DNA from: Curvularia sp. ZM96
Taxonomy: Eukaryota; Ascomycota; Dothideomycetes; Pleosporales; Pleosporaceae
Direction of reading: 5' to 3'
Length of the DNA: 64,000 nucleotides
NCBI GenBank assembly: GCA_022457065.1
Contig: JAJGBQ010000002.1
Coordinates: 1,240,001 to 1,304,000 of the forward strand
Shown piece by piece: positions 52,842 through 64,000 of the stretch. Position 1 is the first letter of the stretch. Each line of letters starts with the position of its first letter. Below the pieces are notes generated by a model, which saw nothing but the letters and a program-made list of their open reading frames with translations, was not told the origin of the DNA and made no database searches. A program made the position numbers and the translations under genes.

Positions 52842-54024
52842 ATACCTCGATTCGCGTGCTTGTGATGGGATTGGTGCAACAACACTTGTTTAAGTCAGTG
52901 CATAGTATTAGCTATTCAGATTATAGGGCCAGAAGTTTTGATTGAGCAAACGTGCGGCATATAGCGTTTGTTTGCTTTATCATTTAAAGAATTGTCCCAT
53001 GGAGACTTTTGAAGCTTTAGCTGTGTGATGTTGTCTACCCAGGAAGCTCTTCGTGTAAGACCCTTGGATGACTAGTAAGGCTAGAGAATTAAAATAGCGA
53101 GCTATTGTCTAAGAAAGTCTATCAACATGACGTACAAGCTGTAGTAACCTAGTAGGGCTATAGAGATATGCGTGAAGGACGTTATGGGGCGTGGAAAGGG
53201 AAAGAGAGAAAAAGGGAAGAAACGAAAAGGAGTTTGGGGGTTGTGAGAGAGGCTTGTTTGGCTGTTAAGAGCAAGAATATTAGAATAGAACTTAGACGTA
53301 TCCCTAGGGCTCATGCTGAGAATTATATGGAAGCCTTGCACTAATATTGCCCTTTACTTTACCGGCCCGAGGGATACCCGATGCGTTCCGAGGGCTGCCC
53401 TTGAGTCTCATGCCAAAGTCACGTAACAGGATGGGATATCGGAATGAAGGAAAGGTAATGAAATGGAACATAGACGACAAACAACTGAGATGCTCCTTTT
53501 CCCCCTTCTTTTTGACAAGAGAGAAGAGGAAAGGGAAGTGCGAACGAGCATACCGCGTAGTAGGGAGACAACTAGTTAGTGCTACCTTGTGTAGACGTAC
53601 ATGCCCAGATATACTGCCCCCCATATCTTGTACCAACGTCTCGTCATATCTATCCTGCTTGTACAGCCAGCCAGCCAGACACATCAAATAACAGCACCAC
53701 AGCCCCAGCCAAGTCCTGAGATGCAGAGCACACTCGCACGATTACTCCGTCTTAACAAACGCCGCAATTCATCCCGTCAAGAAACTTCTTCCCAAAAAAG
53801 TCCTATTTAGCGACTTATGGCATGACCTCTCGTATATCTGCGCAGCCGCACCTGCACCCCACTAGCGCTACACACATACATACCCGTCGAACCACCTCTC
53901 CTTATCGATTCCACACACGCGACCGCAAGCCAAGAAGACACTGCAGATAGATCACCGAGCGAAGGAGACGGGGATTTGATGTAAGCCGAGTGGTTGCTTA
54001 CTCAGGCGGCACGCACCACGTATG

Positions 54025-54042
54025 TACATACGTACGTATGTA
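54025..54042. repeat. 18-bp perfect palindrome
   Basis: The sequence TACATACGTACGTATGTA equals its reverse complement. It sits among TATGTA/GCATGC-like alternating purine-pyrimidine sequence. Confidence 0.85.
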
Positions 54043-54764
54043 ACGTGTATGCATGCGTATGCGGAAGGGGCTGTACGCATGATAACCTCCGCTCTAGGCA
54101 TGACGCAGGAATAAGCATATGCGTTTGCAGGATTCTTGGTGGGCTGGGGTGTGCGGTGGACCGCATGACATGCATGCAGCGTGGGCCATCGGTGCGTGAT
54201 GCAGAAGGGGCTGTGGGAGATAGAGTGGTAAGTGGACAGGAAATTAAAAGAGGAAAGAAGCGAAGATGGGGTGGTCCGACTGAAGAGGGGGTGGCGTCGT
54301 GCGTTGTGGTGCCTTGTGATCTTAGGTAGGAAGGGCAGAACGGTGGAGAGGCGAAGAGAGAAAGAAGAAAAGCTGGGAAAAAAAAAGAAAGGATATTACG
54401 TGGACACACTCCCCTACGGAAGCAAAAACAAAGAAAGAGAAGAAAAGAGAAAGGAATGATTGAACTAATGTAGGATATATTGCTATGCTATGCTATGCAA
54501 GGTTCGACGTGGGGTATCTTTCGATCTATAGTATACTTGTGTAGAGCGAATGAAAGCTTAGCTGGATGAACGAACAACAATCAATGTTATTGTTCAGACC
54601 AACAAAAAACAGGCGATCGGAAGAAATACAGCGCTAAAAAGACACCAAAACACCGTCTATAGAGATTACCCATATACTTTTCTATCCAAAAGTCGTAACA
54701 GTCGTTATAGGTGTATGCGCACTCAAAACAAGAACAAGGCGGGCATGACACCCTAGTGTATATT

Positions 54765-56849
54765 CTAAGGACTGTCGTAGTCGTTGAAAATCTCGTCCGG
54801 GTCTTCTGGTGGAAGCATGTCGATAGTGTCGCTGGTACGAGGTCCGGTGTACTTCTTCCTGGCTCCGGCGTACCACCACACAGTACTGAACAAACCGATA
54901 AAAGCGGCGACGCAAATAGCGTAGTTCATGTTGTCTAGGCGGACTGGGCGCACCGTCGGGAAGAAGAGAACCACACTGATGAAGATGACCCATGTGACGG
55001 CAATGGCATTGACAGGCTTGCTCCATCGGCCCATGGAGTATGGTCCAGGATGGAAAACAACAGAGCCTTCGTACCAGCGGTGAGCAATGATGACGGCAAT
55101 GTAGCTAATGTCCAAGGCGGGCGCGGTGATGTTGAAGATAGCCGTAATGGTTAGGGTGCTTCCAATACCGATCAGGTCGAGGCAGCTGCAGAAGACGACG
55201 ACGAGCCATACGGCGTTAACGGGTGTATGCGTGCGCTCATTGACCTTGCTCCAGAAGCTAAACACAAAAAAGAACGACTGTTAGCTTCCAACCAACCACA
55301 CACTTCATCTAGACAAGGAGACTTACTCCGAGAAAGGGAAGGCCGCATCACGGGCAAAGGCCCAGGCCATTCGCGCATTGGCCAACATGGCAGAGCATCC
55401 GGTGAAGAACTGTACCAACATGACAAAAAACCACATAATGGTTCCACCGGTTTTGCCACCGGCGTTGAAGAAGATCTGCGCCACGGGAAGTCCAGTCGGT
55501 GTGGCCATGATGGCATCGTAGTCGGACATGCAAAAGCAAAACGTGACGGTTAGCATCCAACCAACGACGCCGGACACTAGAATGGCGGCTCGAATCGCCA
55601 CGGGACCGCGAATGGCGGCATCGTGCGTCTCTTCGGACATGCTGTACACGCATTTGATTAGCATATGTAGCTTACATGCGCAAGGCTGGTAGGGCTGACT
55701 TACTGCGTCGTGCCGTCGTAGTCAGTCATGGTCCATGCAACCGAAAGGAATCTGCGCACGGTTAGCAATTTGCAATTTTTTTCCATCATTATTACCCGTC
55801 TTCCTTGGTACGAACCCTAAGAGAAATGAGAAGCCCTGGCTGCCCCATCCTGAGCCGTCCATGACGGTGGTAAAGACCCATTTCGGGGTTTGTTTGTTCG
55901 GGGTGAGGATCAGGAGAGCGATGCAGATGCAGATGGATGCAATAACTGCTTACTGTCAGATTTGTACCCTGCAAGGCGACCGACCGTGTAAACCCGACTT
56001 ACTGTTGATTGGGGCGAACCACAGAATGATGCGATGCAGCCAATTCGTAGGAAAAGAGCAGATTGTGCCAAACATGCAGAGCACGAAGATGGCAAGGAGA
56101 ACCGTCTGGTAAGCTTTCCTGCATTGATCGGTAAGCTGCTGTAGGTCGCCTAGAATGGTGTGTTGTCCTTACGGTTCAAAGGTTGGCCCCGCAGTGTCGA
56201 GGGTATGCATGACGACCGTCGCGAGTATCATCTGAGAGATTGTATACGCCAGACTGGCCACACCAGCGGCTTGGCCCAGAAAGTTGCACCATCCGATGAT
56301 CCACGACCAGGCAGCAACGTGCTTGGGCGGCACAACGTGTTTTGTGACATAGTACATTCCTCCAGCCGTTGGATATGCTGAGACCAGCTCAGCAACTAGA
56401 TGGATCGTTAGTTTTGGTGGTGCAAAGACGAGATGGAAGCAAATGTACCTGAGCTGGCGATACAGTAGGCCATGATGCTACCAATGAACCAAGCCCAAAC
56501 GGCGGTTGCTGGGCCTCCTGAAGACATTGGAGCACCAAAGGTAGCAGGCACTGAGCCCAGCACACCGAGAATGGAGATGGCGTATGAGACTGTCGACCAT
56601 CTTGAAAAATGTCGTTGAAGGACCTGCCAGTTGTGTGAGCTGAAGTTCGAACCAATACATCGACATGGTACTTACAGGAGCATATCCAATGCGTACGAGC
56701 AGACGGTCGTCGTCGTCTGCGATAGTCGCCATGGCGGGAAGCTGATTGTTTCTCCCTGCCTCTGTTGCTTTGGACTGGCTTGTGATGGTGGGTTGGAGTG
56801 CTTTGCCGTCTGCAGGCTGACCTCTGGATTCTAGTTCTGGGACACCCAT
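54765..56849 (-). CDS. APC-family amino acid/choline/GABA-type permease
   Basis: Eight exons are 56676-56849, 56449-56623, 56173-56395, 56003-56118, 55816-55945, 55704-55751, 55327-55641 and 54765-55257, all in phase, giving about 557 residues. The protein is a plasma-membrane-type transporter with about 12 helices. After a hydrophilic N-terminus (MGVPELESRG) come LQRHFSRWSTVSYAISILGV and the glycine-rich first helix GAPMSSGGPATAVWAWFIG, then AELVSAYPTAGGMYYVTKHV, which is diagnostic of the Hnm1/Uga4 branch of the amino acid-polyamine-organocation superfamily. VAWTMTDYDGTTHMSEET and NARMAWAFARDAAFPFSDFW are further hallmarks. The donor at 55815 (GTTCGT) is weak but required for phase. Substrate could be choline, GABA or another amine. 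The neighbouring genes give no hint. The C-terminus is acidic (EDPDEIFNDYDSP). Confidence 0.92.
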
Positions 56850-59800
56850 TGTCAACGACACATCAACGAATGAACATGAGATTGGTGAAGGGAGATGAAG
56901 GACGGCTCAGTGAAAGGAAGCGTAGAAGGGATTTAGAAGGGTGTAAAGGACGTTAGTGGGTCTCGCTGGCGGAGACACACTAGGAAGATTGACAGCACTG
57001 GCGTAGGCCCACACCGGCCGCGGTACCAGGAAGTCTATTGCTAGATAGGGTAGGGATATGGGGGTCGGGGAGTGAAGGGAGAGACACGGGGAGGCGAGTA
57101 GTGGGTTTTATCGTGGACTAGCTTCGCAAAGGGCCAACCCTGCCGACAGCAAGGCCATGGCTGTCCAGTAGCATCATGATGCGAGAAGGAACCTACCGTT
57201 TAAGCCAGTAATTTCAGATGCGTGGACATGAATGACACGTGCCGATTGTGCTGCACAGTTGCTCTCAAGGAGGGCGTGAACATGGGAAAAGGCAAGTAAG
57301 CCAGTGGTCAGCAAGGAGCCGGAGTTGAGCGAATGAAGTACGATCAGCCTCGAATTTCTCTGTGTCTGTGTGTAAGTGTGGCTATTTTTCTTGCCAGCCA
57401 GGGCCCCGGCAGCTTGCTAGTCGCGACGAAGCGATCGTGGATGTGCGGTACTGTCATTTGCGCAGGGTACAAAGACTGGTGCCGGACGTTTGAAAGGAGG
57501 TGCGTGCTCAGACCAAGCAGGAGGAAATACTAGTTACTGCTTCGGCGACCCAGAGTGGCGGGCCGTTTAACTTGCATTTGTGCGACTGGGGTCTGCTTCA
57601 GCCCTGGGAGCATTCTATCAACAACCTTTGGCCACAAATCAGCCATGGAAACCTGACTGTTGGTTGAGTGTGTTGCTTGTACCCGTTGATTGGCTTCCTC
57701 CTTGACAGCGAGCCGACTGCTGTCACGACCACGTCCTTGTACTGTACGCGGCACAATACGACACGACACGACATACAGCAAGCATCTTTCATCGCGTATC
57801 CGGGAGCGCTTACTATTCAACGACTCGGCCAGAAGCTTGCCGCGCTGCAACGCCGTCTTGAGAAGCTATGACGCATGCAAATGAAGCTACGCCTTGCTTT
57901 GCCCGCGAGGCTCTAAAGCGGTACGACTCGGGGCACCACTACGGTCGGCCTGCAACCGATTCCCCTTGACAGTTCGGAACAAATCTTTAACCAGGCGGTG
58001 AGGCCCGCGAGGCCCATTGGTCCCCGCGGCTATTATGATACCATTGCTTCATGGCCGAGGACGGGGGCGCTTGTCTGTGAATCTGATATCTGAATTTTGG
58101 ATGCTGGGATTGCATGCGTGCGTATCTTTATCCTCGGCCGGAATCATTGTTACCCGGCTCTTACAACCATCAATTAAGATTTCATTAGTGAGCCTGTAGG
58201 ATGCATTCCATGAAGACTACAGTAACGCTTCTCCCTTCTTCTCATCACCTTGGCCATCATCATCAGATCATCGCAGAGTCCCACGCGGCGTAGACCTTCC
58301 TGGTCAAGTAGCGTAAGCGATCCATGCCCGCAATGGGGCGTAACACGTGCGACTGGCCCGTAATAGCCAGTGCACCTGCAACACGGGCTCGCGTGAAGGT
58401 CCATGTACCGGACTTTGCTTCTTGCTTACCATTGCGCCGGTCCTGGAGCGCCTGTCCCACGTCACCAATACTGCAAAAGTATAGCCATTTTGGTGCCATA
58501 AGGCGCGCCGCGAGACAATCGCGGTGCATCCATCTTAGGCGCAGTAGCGCGCCCGTCGCAGCCCTTTACATGTACGGTGAGTGAACCTCCGAAGCGGCGC
58601 CTAGCCAGTATGCACATGTCCAGCTGATCAGAGATTGCCCTTGTCGTCCATGATGCCCAGGCAAGCAGCAAGTCCTGGGCTACTCATAGCACACATTTGT
58701 CGTAGCTGGCAGAAGCCGAAAGAGCGGTGGGAACGGGTTGCGGCCATGCATCCGTGAAATTACTCGCACGCGGCCACCCTATTTGACTAAATTCACCTGA
58801 TCCGAAATCCAGCTAGAAAAATACAGCCGTTGGCCGAAGGCTGGAAAAGAAACTTGAATCTTACTACGTAACACCGCTCACGGATATCACGGAAGTCGAT
58901 GCTATGTCCATGGCAATGAGATACTCGCCGAGCCGTCGCCTGCAGCAGTTCCTCGGACAAAACAAAGTCCAGGGTACCACCCAGCCATCGTCACCCCCAA
59001 TCCGTCATGTTAGTTCGGTACTGACTGGTGCTGATGCGAGTTAGGGAGAAAGAGCCGAATTTCAGTCGCCCCACTGTGGGCAGCATCGCATGGGATGACC
59101 TAGTTGCAGCGACTGCCGTCAGTAGCGTCCTTGACATTCACATCATCTTGACCGCGATTCTTCGCTACTCTCAGGCCAACTACGTAGTGCCCTTTTGTAT
59201 TTGCCAACGATGCCCAATTCTAATGTGAAAGAAAGTGTCATAGCGTCGAGCACCACGCCTAATCCACACGACTCTTCCCTCTGTCCGGGACCACTTGCTG
59301 ACTCGCCATACTTTCGCGAACCGATCTGAGCTTCGTGTTCCAGAAGATACCTCAGGCACTCGGCCGTTTCAAGATGGCGCCGAAACCATGTGCGGACCCA
59401 TCCGCTAGGGCCGGCGATCAGCGTGGCATTTCGTGCCGCGCTGTCCAATTACCGCTTTGCTGCAGCCATGCGGTCTTCACATTATTACGAAGTACATATT
59501 AAAGCTGGGCTTGCAGCATTTCTCGACAGACCTGGGTGACTGGATAGTGGCATCACCTCTGCATGCCTCTAGAGATAGTTCAAGTCTAGCTTGATAAGTA
59601 CGGCAATGATGTCCGTTTCCATCGCAGCTTGCCATTGCGTCCATGCATAGACATGTACCCAATTGGTCACATCCACCAGGCCACTGCTTACCGTTAAAGA
59701 AGTAGGTTATGGATCCGCTTGATCCGATTATATCAGTCTTCCGTCCGTACGTCAACAATATGTAGTAGGGGTGATCCTCCTCGAACGAGTGGGGTTGTGG

Positions 59801-61026
59801 GAAAAAGCAAACTCTCGAGCCTTATTTTTTCCAGCCAATAATACAGGGATATATCAAATAAGGGAAAAGAGCATCAGAAATGTGACACGAAAGATGATGT
59901 ATCCAGTACATTTCCTATTCAAGGATCCATGCACAAATGAAACAACAAGGCTACTGTATACTTCAGGCCTCCGAAGATCAGGATCAACACACTTTCTTAT
60001 CCGCACAAAAGGAAAGAAAGTAACAAAAAAAGGAAAAAAGGCCCGATGTTTATCATTCCTACCTCCACAGTGTTGATCATGCACTAGCCACCAACATGAC
60101 CAACGCACGCCTCTCTTGCACCGCACAAAGACACACGTCTTTTTAAGACCACGAGCAGTACATCTTACATACGACGGAACTTCGTTCACATGCACCAGAT
60201 AAATCCTCGTCACTATACACAAAACTTAAAACCCAGAGAAACCAAGCATTCCCATCACCCTCCACCCCAGCTAAACATACCCCGCCTCCACCTCCACCGC
60301 AGGGCATATTCCCAGTTTCCACACCGCGGCGCAGCAAGTGGATCAACCATGCCTCCCAAAAACAACAAGGCAACCTATCCTTGTCCGCTACGTGTTTCCA
60401 TATTTCCACCTTATCTCCATCACAATCCTACGTTTCATGTCCCCTTCTAAGCCACCACGTATATCACGAGGTAGATGTAAAACCTTCAGCGACACCAAGT
60501 GTGTAATATCCTAAAACACCTTTTATGACTCGGACTTGACTCGACTGGATATGCTTTCTGGCGCTCGTATGTATGTATCCAGCTCGTGTATGCGTGTGTG
60601 CGGTGTATGTACGTGCCTGGGATGAGTGATCCGCGGACAAGAGGGAGGCGGTCAGGTGAATGGGGCTGGCTAAGAAGCTAGAGAGTAATGTGTTCGTGGC
60701 AGTTGGAGTAGAGTATTTTTTGGGGTTATGAGTGCGAAGGATGGTATTTTCTGGCGGAAAGGGCGGTAGAGCAGGAAAGGTGGGATGGGCGCTGGTGGAA
60801 AGGCGCTGGCTGCGAGTGGTTTTACGGGATGCCCGGAATTGGGATTGTGGTTGGATGGGAGTTGGTTTCAAGAGGAAGAGGGGGATGACAGGTACAGGTA
60901 AAGTATATACGCTCCTGACGAAGCAAAAATATTTACAAAGTGAAATGTATACAGCCAAGCCTCTCCCCTTCGCTTTCCCTCTCGCAAACTCGCACTTCTC
61001 TAGTCAACTCCCCACACTCCACTCAT
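56850..61026. other. Large gene-free region, permease promoter to AA9 gene
   Basis: The permease promoter occupies the left end. The remaining four kilobases have only short, overlapping frames on both strands with no domain, no consistent splice pattern and no recognisable transposon protein. No tRNA-like promoter boxes were noticed by eye. Genes for non-coding RNA cannot be excluded. Confidence 0.45.
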
Positions 61027-61937
61027 CTAGCAGGTAAACTTCTTCGGGCCGGGAATAGTATAAGGTTGCGCTGCACACGTTCATACATTAGCACATCTTC
61101 TGAACCGCCTTTCCAGCTCCACCTTCAAGGAGGATAGAAGAAGAGAAAAAGAAAGTAACATACCAACATAGGCATTGTAGGTAATGCCTGGATCAGATCC
61201 CTTGTACGCACCAGGGAAACTAACCAAGTCAGTCGGCTTGGTGCTTCCTCCACCAGTGACCTTGAGCTGATGACAGCCGGGATAGAACTGCGCTCCAGGG
61301 TACGTGGATGCCGCGTGCAGAGCGACGACCTCATGGCGGACGAGGTAGTAGCCTGCGGGAATGCACTTGGGAATGGTGTATGTAAGGAAGCCACCAGCTT
61401 TCAGAATAGGATCAGATGCCCACTTGTTCGAGGTGCCTTGGCGGCCGTCTTCTTGGACTTTGAACCATACGGCGCTATAGGCAGAGAGATTATATTAGCA
61501 TTGTGATGAGCAATTGATGGTGATGGGTTGAGGTCTTGAAAGGGGTAGACTTACTTAGATTCTGGCATCCACTTGTCGCACCCGGTATCTGGGCACCTGG
61601 CCATGTACGTGATGGTAGGGCCAACGTGGCTGTCAGGCCAGAGCGTCCAGTAGAGCTTGACTTCGGAGCCAGCTTCGGCATCAGCGTGCAGAGCAGCAGG
61701 CGAAGATCCCTTGACACCACCGGCAGTATAACCACCGCACTGGATATCCGAGAGAGTTACATCCTGGACTGGTCCGTTGCCCTGGATGGGGCGAGAGATG
61801 CGCTTTACGCCGCTGACGTATGGGTCTTGGTATGGCTGGTAGAAGGTATAGTCTTTACCACCAATAGTCGCGTTGTTCACGTAGCCGTGGGCCGCGACAG
61901 CGGTGGCAAAGGCGAGTGTGGATCCGAAGTACTTCAT
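61027..61937 (-). CDS. AA9 lytic polysaccharide monooxygenase (former GH61)
   Basis: AA9 enzymes are secreted copper enzymes that oxidatively cleave cellulose or hemicelluloses. Exons 61555-61937, 61164-61474 and 61027-61070 give 245 residues. The signal peptide MKYFGSTLAFATAVAA ends directly before HGYVNN, so the mature protein starts with the histidine-brace histidine. The second copper histidine is in PAALHADAEAGSE, and the axial tyrosine and the nearby Cys are in AQFYPGCHQLKVTGGG. Disulfide-type cysteines occur at IQCGGYT and the final FTC. The ending PYTIPGPKKFTC is typical of the family. There is no C-terminal cellulose-binding module or linker, so this is a single-domain form. Introns of 80 and 93 nt are in phase. 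Genes of this type are usually repressed by glucose and induced on plant polymers; that is family knowledge, not shown here. Confidence 0.96.
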
Positions 61938-63454
61938 TGCTGATTGATGTTGGGTTGATGCTCAATAAGTATGGAGAACGAAAACAAGCTACGATGCTGC
62001 GGAACGTGTGTGGTCAAAAGCGAGCTGAATATAAGACAGTTGAGAAAGAGTGAATGCAGCCACACGTGTTCGGTACAGAGTAACCTGGGTGCCGGAATAG
62101 ATTGCAAGCGGCTGCGGCTTCTTATAGTGCCTCTGCCTCGGTGCTAATTCCTCCACGATACAACGGACTGCTGTGCATCATGAAGACATAAGCCTTCTGA
62201 GATTTGACTTGGCTATGCATGCCGAATAGTGCTCACGAGCGAGACGTTGTAGATTAAATTTCGCGCGCTAGGAACACATGGCGTTGAACAGATCAACACT
62301 TTCCCTGTTCTAGCCCAGAGCAAGTGCGTGAAGAAGCCGTTATCCCCGTGGAGGATTTCTCGGAACGAAGCTAGAGACGAGGAGGCGAGGCAAACATGAT
62401 TCTACTGGCGGGTTACCTCTGGCATATGTGACTTGGCTTGGGTGTCAGGTACCAACCCAATCAAGGCCATGGAATACCTTTGCCAAAGACCTAAGCTGTT
62501 GCAAAGTCGAAAGAAAAAACCGCCAAAGCGGAGCTTCAGCATCCTGCAATAACTTTCACAAAACACCTTCTGCCACAAGCCATGATTGGTGGTAATAAGA
62601 ACTTGTTTGGTATCCTCGTCTCGGATTGAATACACGCACGTGACCTCCACCTGTCGGCACCGAAGTGGGAGCAGAAGCCTGTACCATCGGAGAAATTAAT
62701 AAAACCTTCATATAGACATGGCCGGGTTGTCGGTCCAGACGAGTGTGTCACGACAGCCACGAGGGACTGCGGCTGCTTCGACATCAAGCTTCTGCAAGTT
62801 GATTGGAATGCGGCCCGAGGCATGGACAAAGGGAATGACGCATGTGTAAGTGGTTTAGATTGCAGTGCACTAGGCGAGGTCTTGGCCCTAGCGGTCGAGA
62901 GCGAAACAAAAAAGGATTTCGAATCATAGTGGTCTAGAGGCGGTAATGCACAATCAGATGTGGAAAGGCGTACAGCATGGCTTTGCATATCTGTTCTCGC
63001 TATGCATTTCGGTCCTGCTTCTGCTGGGAATGAGAAATGACGTCAAAGTACTTTATCAGTTGCTTTTTCCAAGTCAAACGGTTATGGTGTTTGAAATAAC
63101 ATAAGCATGTCTCATAAGGCCATACCTGACTGGTGAACCTTCACATGTTTTACTTGCGTTAGTGCTCACGCTGGACTATTCCATGCAGTCTCGGCGGCCA
63201 CTGGGTGCCTGTATAGCGTATTGGCAAAACCGTCGGATGTTGGATACGCCTTGCCATTGCATCCCTGTACTTGGACATAATCGGCCAAGCATTGGAAGGA
63301 CCCGTCAGAACTCTGAGAATAGATATTAACACAGCTGCATGGGAATAGCCTGCAACCCGTCCATAAACTCCTGGCTACAATCGGAGATATGAAATTTTCC
63401 AAAACCATGCCCTGAGCTCCGAGAATATCACGATCTAGCCATCCTTTTCGTCCC
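61938..63454. other. Intergenic region, AA9 promoter to clathrin light chain 3' end
   Basis: It holds the AA9 promoter (minus strand, right side of 61938) and the 3' flank of the clathrin light chain gene. Minus-strand frames at 62402-62988 are unrecognised and overlapping. No RNA gene or repeat was seen. Confidence 0.5.
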
Positions 63455-63919
63455 CTAATATCCAGTTGCGCCAGGTGCCTTTTCGTCCTTCTTCAGACTG
63501 AGCAGCAACTCCCTGAACCGCGCCTTGTCGCTACCTGACGCACCGCCCTTGGTGCCCTTTCCGCTCAGGTCAACCAACTTAGCGATGCGCTCCCAGCTGG
63601 TACCGCCTGCAGTAGTGTCGTCTCGGTTGGCAAGGAACTCCTCTGCCTCTTTCCGTGTCTTGGCAATCTCCTTCTCCTTCTTGTTGTTGTAGTTCTCATA
63701 GAAATCATCAATGTTTTGCTGTGCCTCCTTGATGGTCTGTTGCTTGCGCTCGTTGGCTACTTCGTCACGGTGTTGAATCTGAAGCTCGCGGCGCTCGCGC
63801 CACTCACGAATAACATCGGGCTCTGGTGAGTCCGACCGCTGGGGTGTGAATGATGGAGCTGGCTGACCAGGGAGGAATGGCAGGTTCGATCCAGTGATGG
63901 TGCCTCCAGGGGCCATGTG
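63455..63919 (-). CDS. CLC1: Clathrin light chain, 5' end outside window
   Basis: The light chain binds the hub of clathrin heavy chain and regulates coat assembly on vesicles. Only the 3' exon is visible: about 155 codons from the acceptor (minus-strand CAG just before CACATGGCC at about 63919-63922) to the TAG at 63455. Its text contains GGTITGSNLPFLPGQPAPSF, then the long heavy-chain-binding helix (VIREWRERRELQIQHRDEVA, QQNIDDFYENYNNKKEKEIA) and the conserved C-terminal block TSWERIAKLVDLSGKG and ARFRELLLSLKKDE. In-frame stop codons just upstream of the acceptor show that this is an internal splice junction. The acidic N-terminal part of the protein therefore lies beyond position 64000. 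The ATG at 63916 is in frame but is unlikely to be the real start. Confidence 0.9.
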   Translation of the reverse strand, partial: HMAPGGTITGSNLPFLPGQPAPSFTPQRSDSPEPDVIREWRERRELQIQHRDEVANERKQQTIKEAQQNIDDFYENYNNKKEKEIAKTRKEAEEFLANRDDTTAGGTSWERIAKLVDLSGKGTKGGASGSDKARFRELLLSLKKDEKAPGATGY

Positions 63920-64000
63920 CTGCTGTCATCAGTACAGTTTCCACTCGAAAACACACTTTGGCAACACGTGTTACTAGCAGAGACTATCGCGAATTGCTTA

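Larger units (their letters stand above)
52628..54764. other. Gene-free region with GT microsatellite
   Basis: It contains a long (GT)n run, an 18-bp perfect palindrome at 54025-54042, a GCTAT triple near 54482-54497, and the 3' flank of the permease gene. Overlapping frames near 53300-53690 on both strands have no domain support. Confidence 0.5.

Noticed and set aside
1..64000. tRNA genes or rRNA
   Set aside because: Scanning by eye for GGTTCRA-type B boxes paired with an A box gave no convincing cloverleaf. A covariance-model search would be decisive.

Overview
The window looks like a nuclear chromosome segment of a filamentous ascomycete, most likely a Dothideomycete of the Pleosporales type. 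Genes are split by short GT-AG introns (mostly 46-70 nt) with CTAAC/CTGAC-like branch sites, lie on both strands without operons, and encode typical fungal products: an AA9 polysaccharide monooxygenase, an inositol phosphorylceramide synthase, an Egh16-like secreted protein and a fungal clathrin light chain. The order assignment is inference; no rRNA or mitochondrial marker is present. I found 21 protein genes, no tRNA or rRNA gene, and no intact transposon.

Layout. 0.8-8 kb: a Trf4/Cid1-type nucleotidyltransferase (+), a Ubc4/5-type E2 (-), glutaryl-CoA dehydrogenase (-) and FEN1 (+); the last two share a divergent promoter. 10.5-14 kb: a BRCT-domain protein (-) and an unrecognised Ser-rich fungal protein (-). 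17-26 kb: a PhzF-like protein (+), a secreted protein whose core sits between two Gly-Gln-Asn-Asn repeat arrays (+), and the beta subunit of an AP adaptor (+). 27.8-34 kb: AUR1 (-) and a NYN-domain protein (-). 36-43.7 kb: a mitochondrial carrier (+), a three-RRM SR-type protein (-), and a 4-coumarate-CoA-ligase-like enzyme with a candidate peroxisomal signal (+). 44.9-56.9 kb: a CCCH zinc-finger protein (-), a GNAT acetyltransferase (-), UTP18 (+), a small membrane-anchored protein (+) and an APC-family permease (-). 61-64 kb: the AA9 enzyme (-) and the 3' part of the clathrin light chain (-), which runs off the right edge.

Most genes are housekeeping functions: DNA replication and repair (FEN1, BRCT), RNA processing and ribosome assembly (nucleotidyltransferase, RRM, CCCH, UTP18), vesicle coats (AP beta subunit, clathrin light chain), sphingolipid synthesis (AUR1), lysine/tryptophan catabolism (glutaryl-CoA dehydrogenase) and ubiquitination. 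The accessory-type genes are the repeat-flanked secreted protein, the AA9 enzyme, the permease, PhzF and the CoA ligase. They are scattered and do not form an obvious biosynthetic cluster. Long gene-free stretches (13.9-17.2, 29.3-32.2, 39.4-42.0 and 56.9-61.0 kb) hold only short simple repeats that I can see.

Exon boundaries were inferred by hand from splice consensus, reading phase and protein-family continuity. In multi-exon genes the given span runs from start codon to stop codon, and the exons are listed in the evidence.
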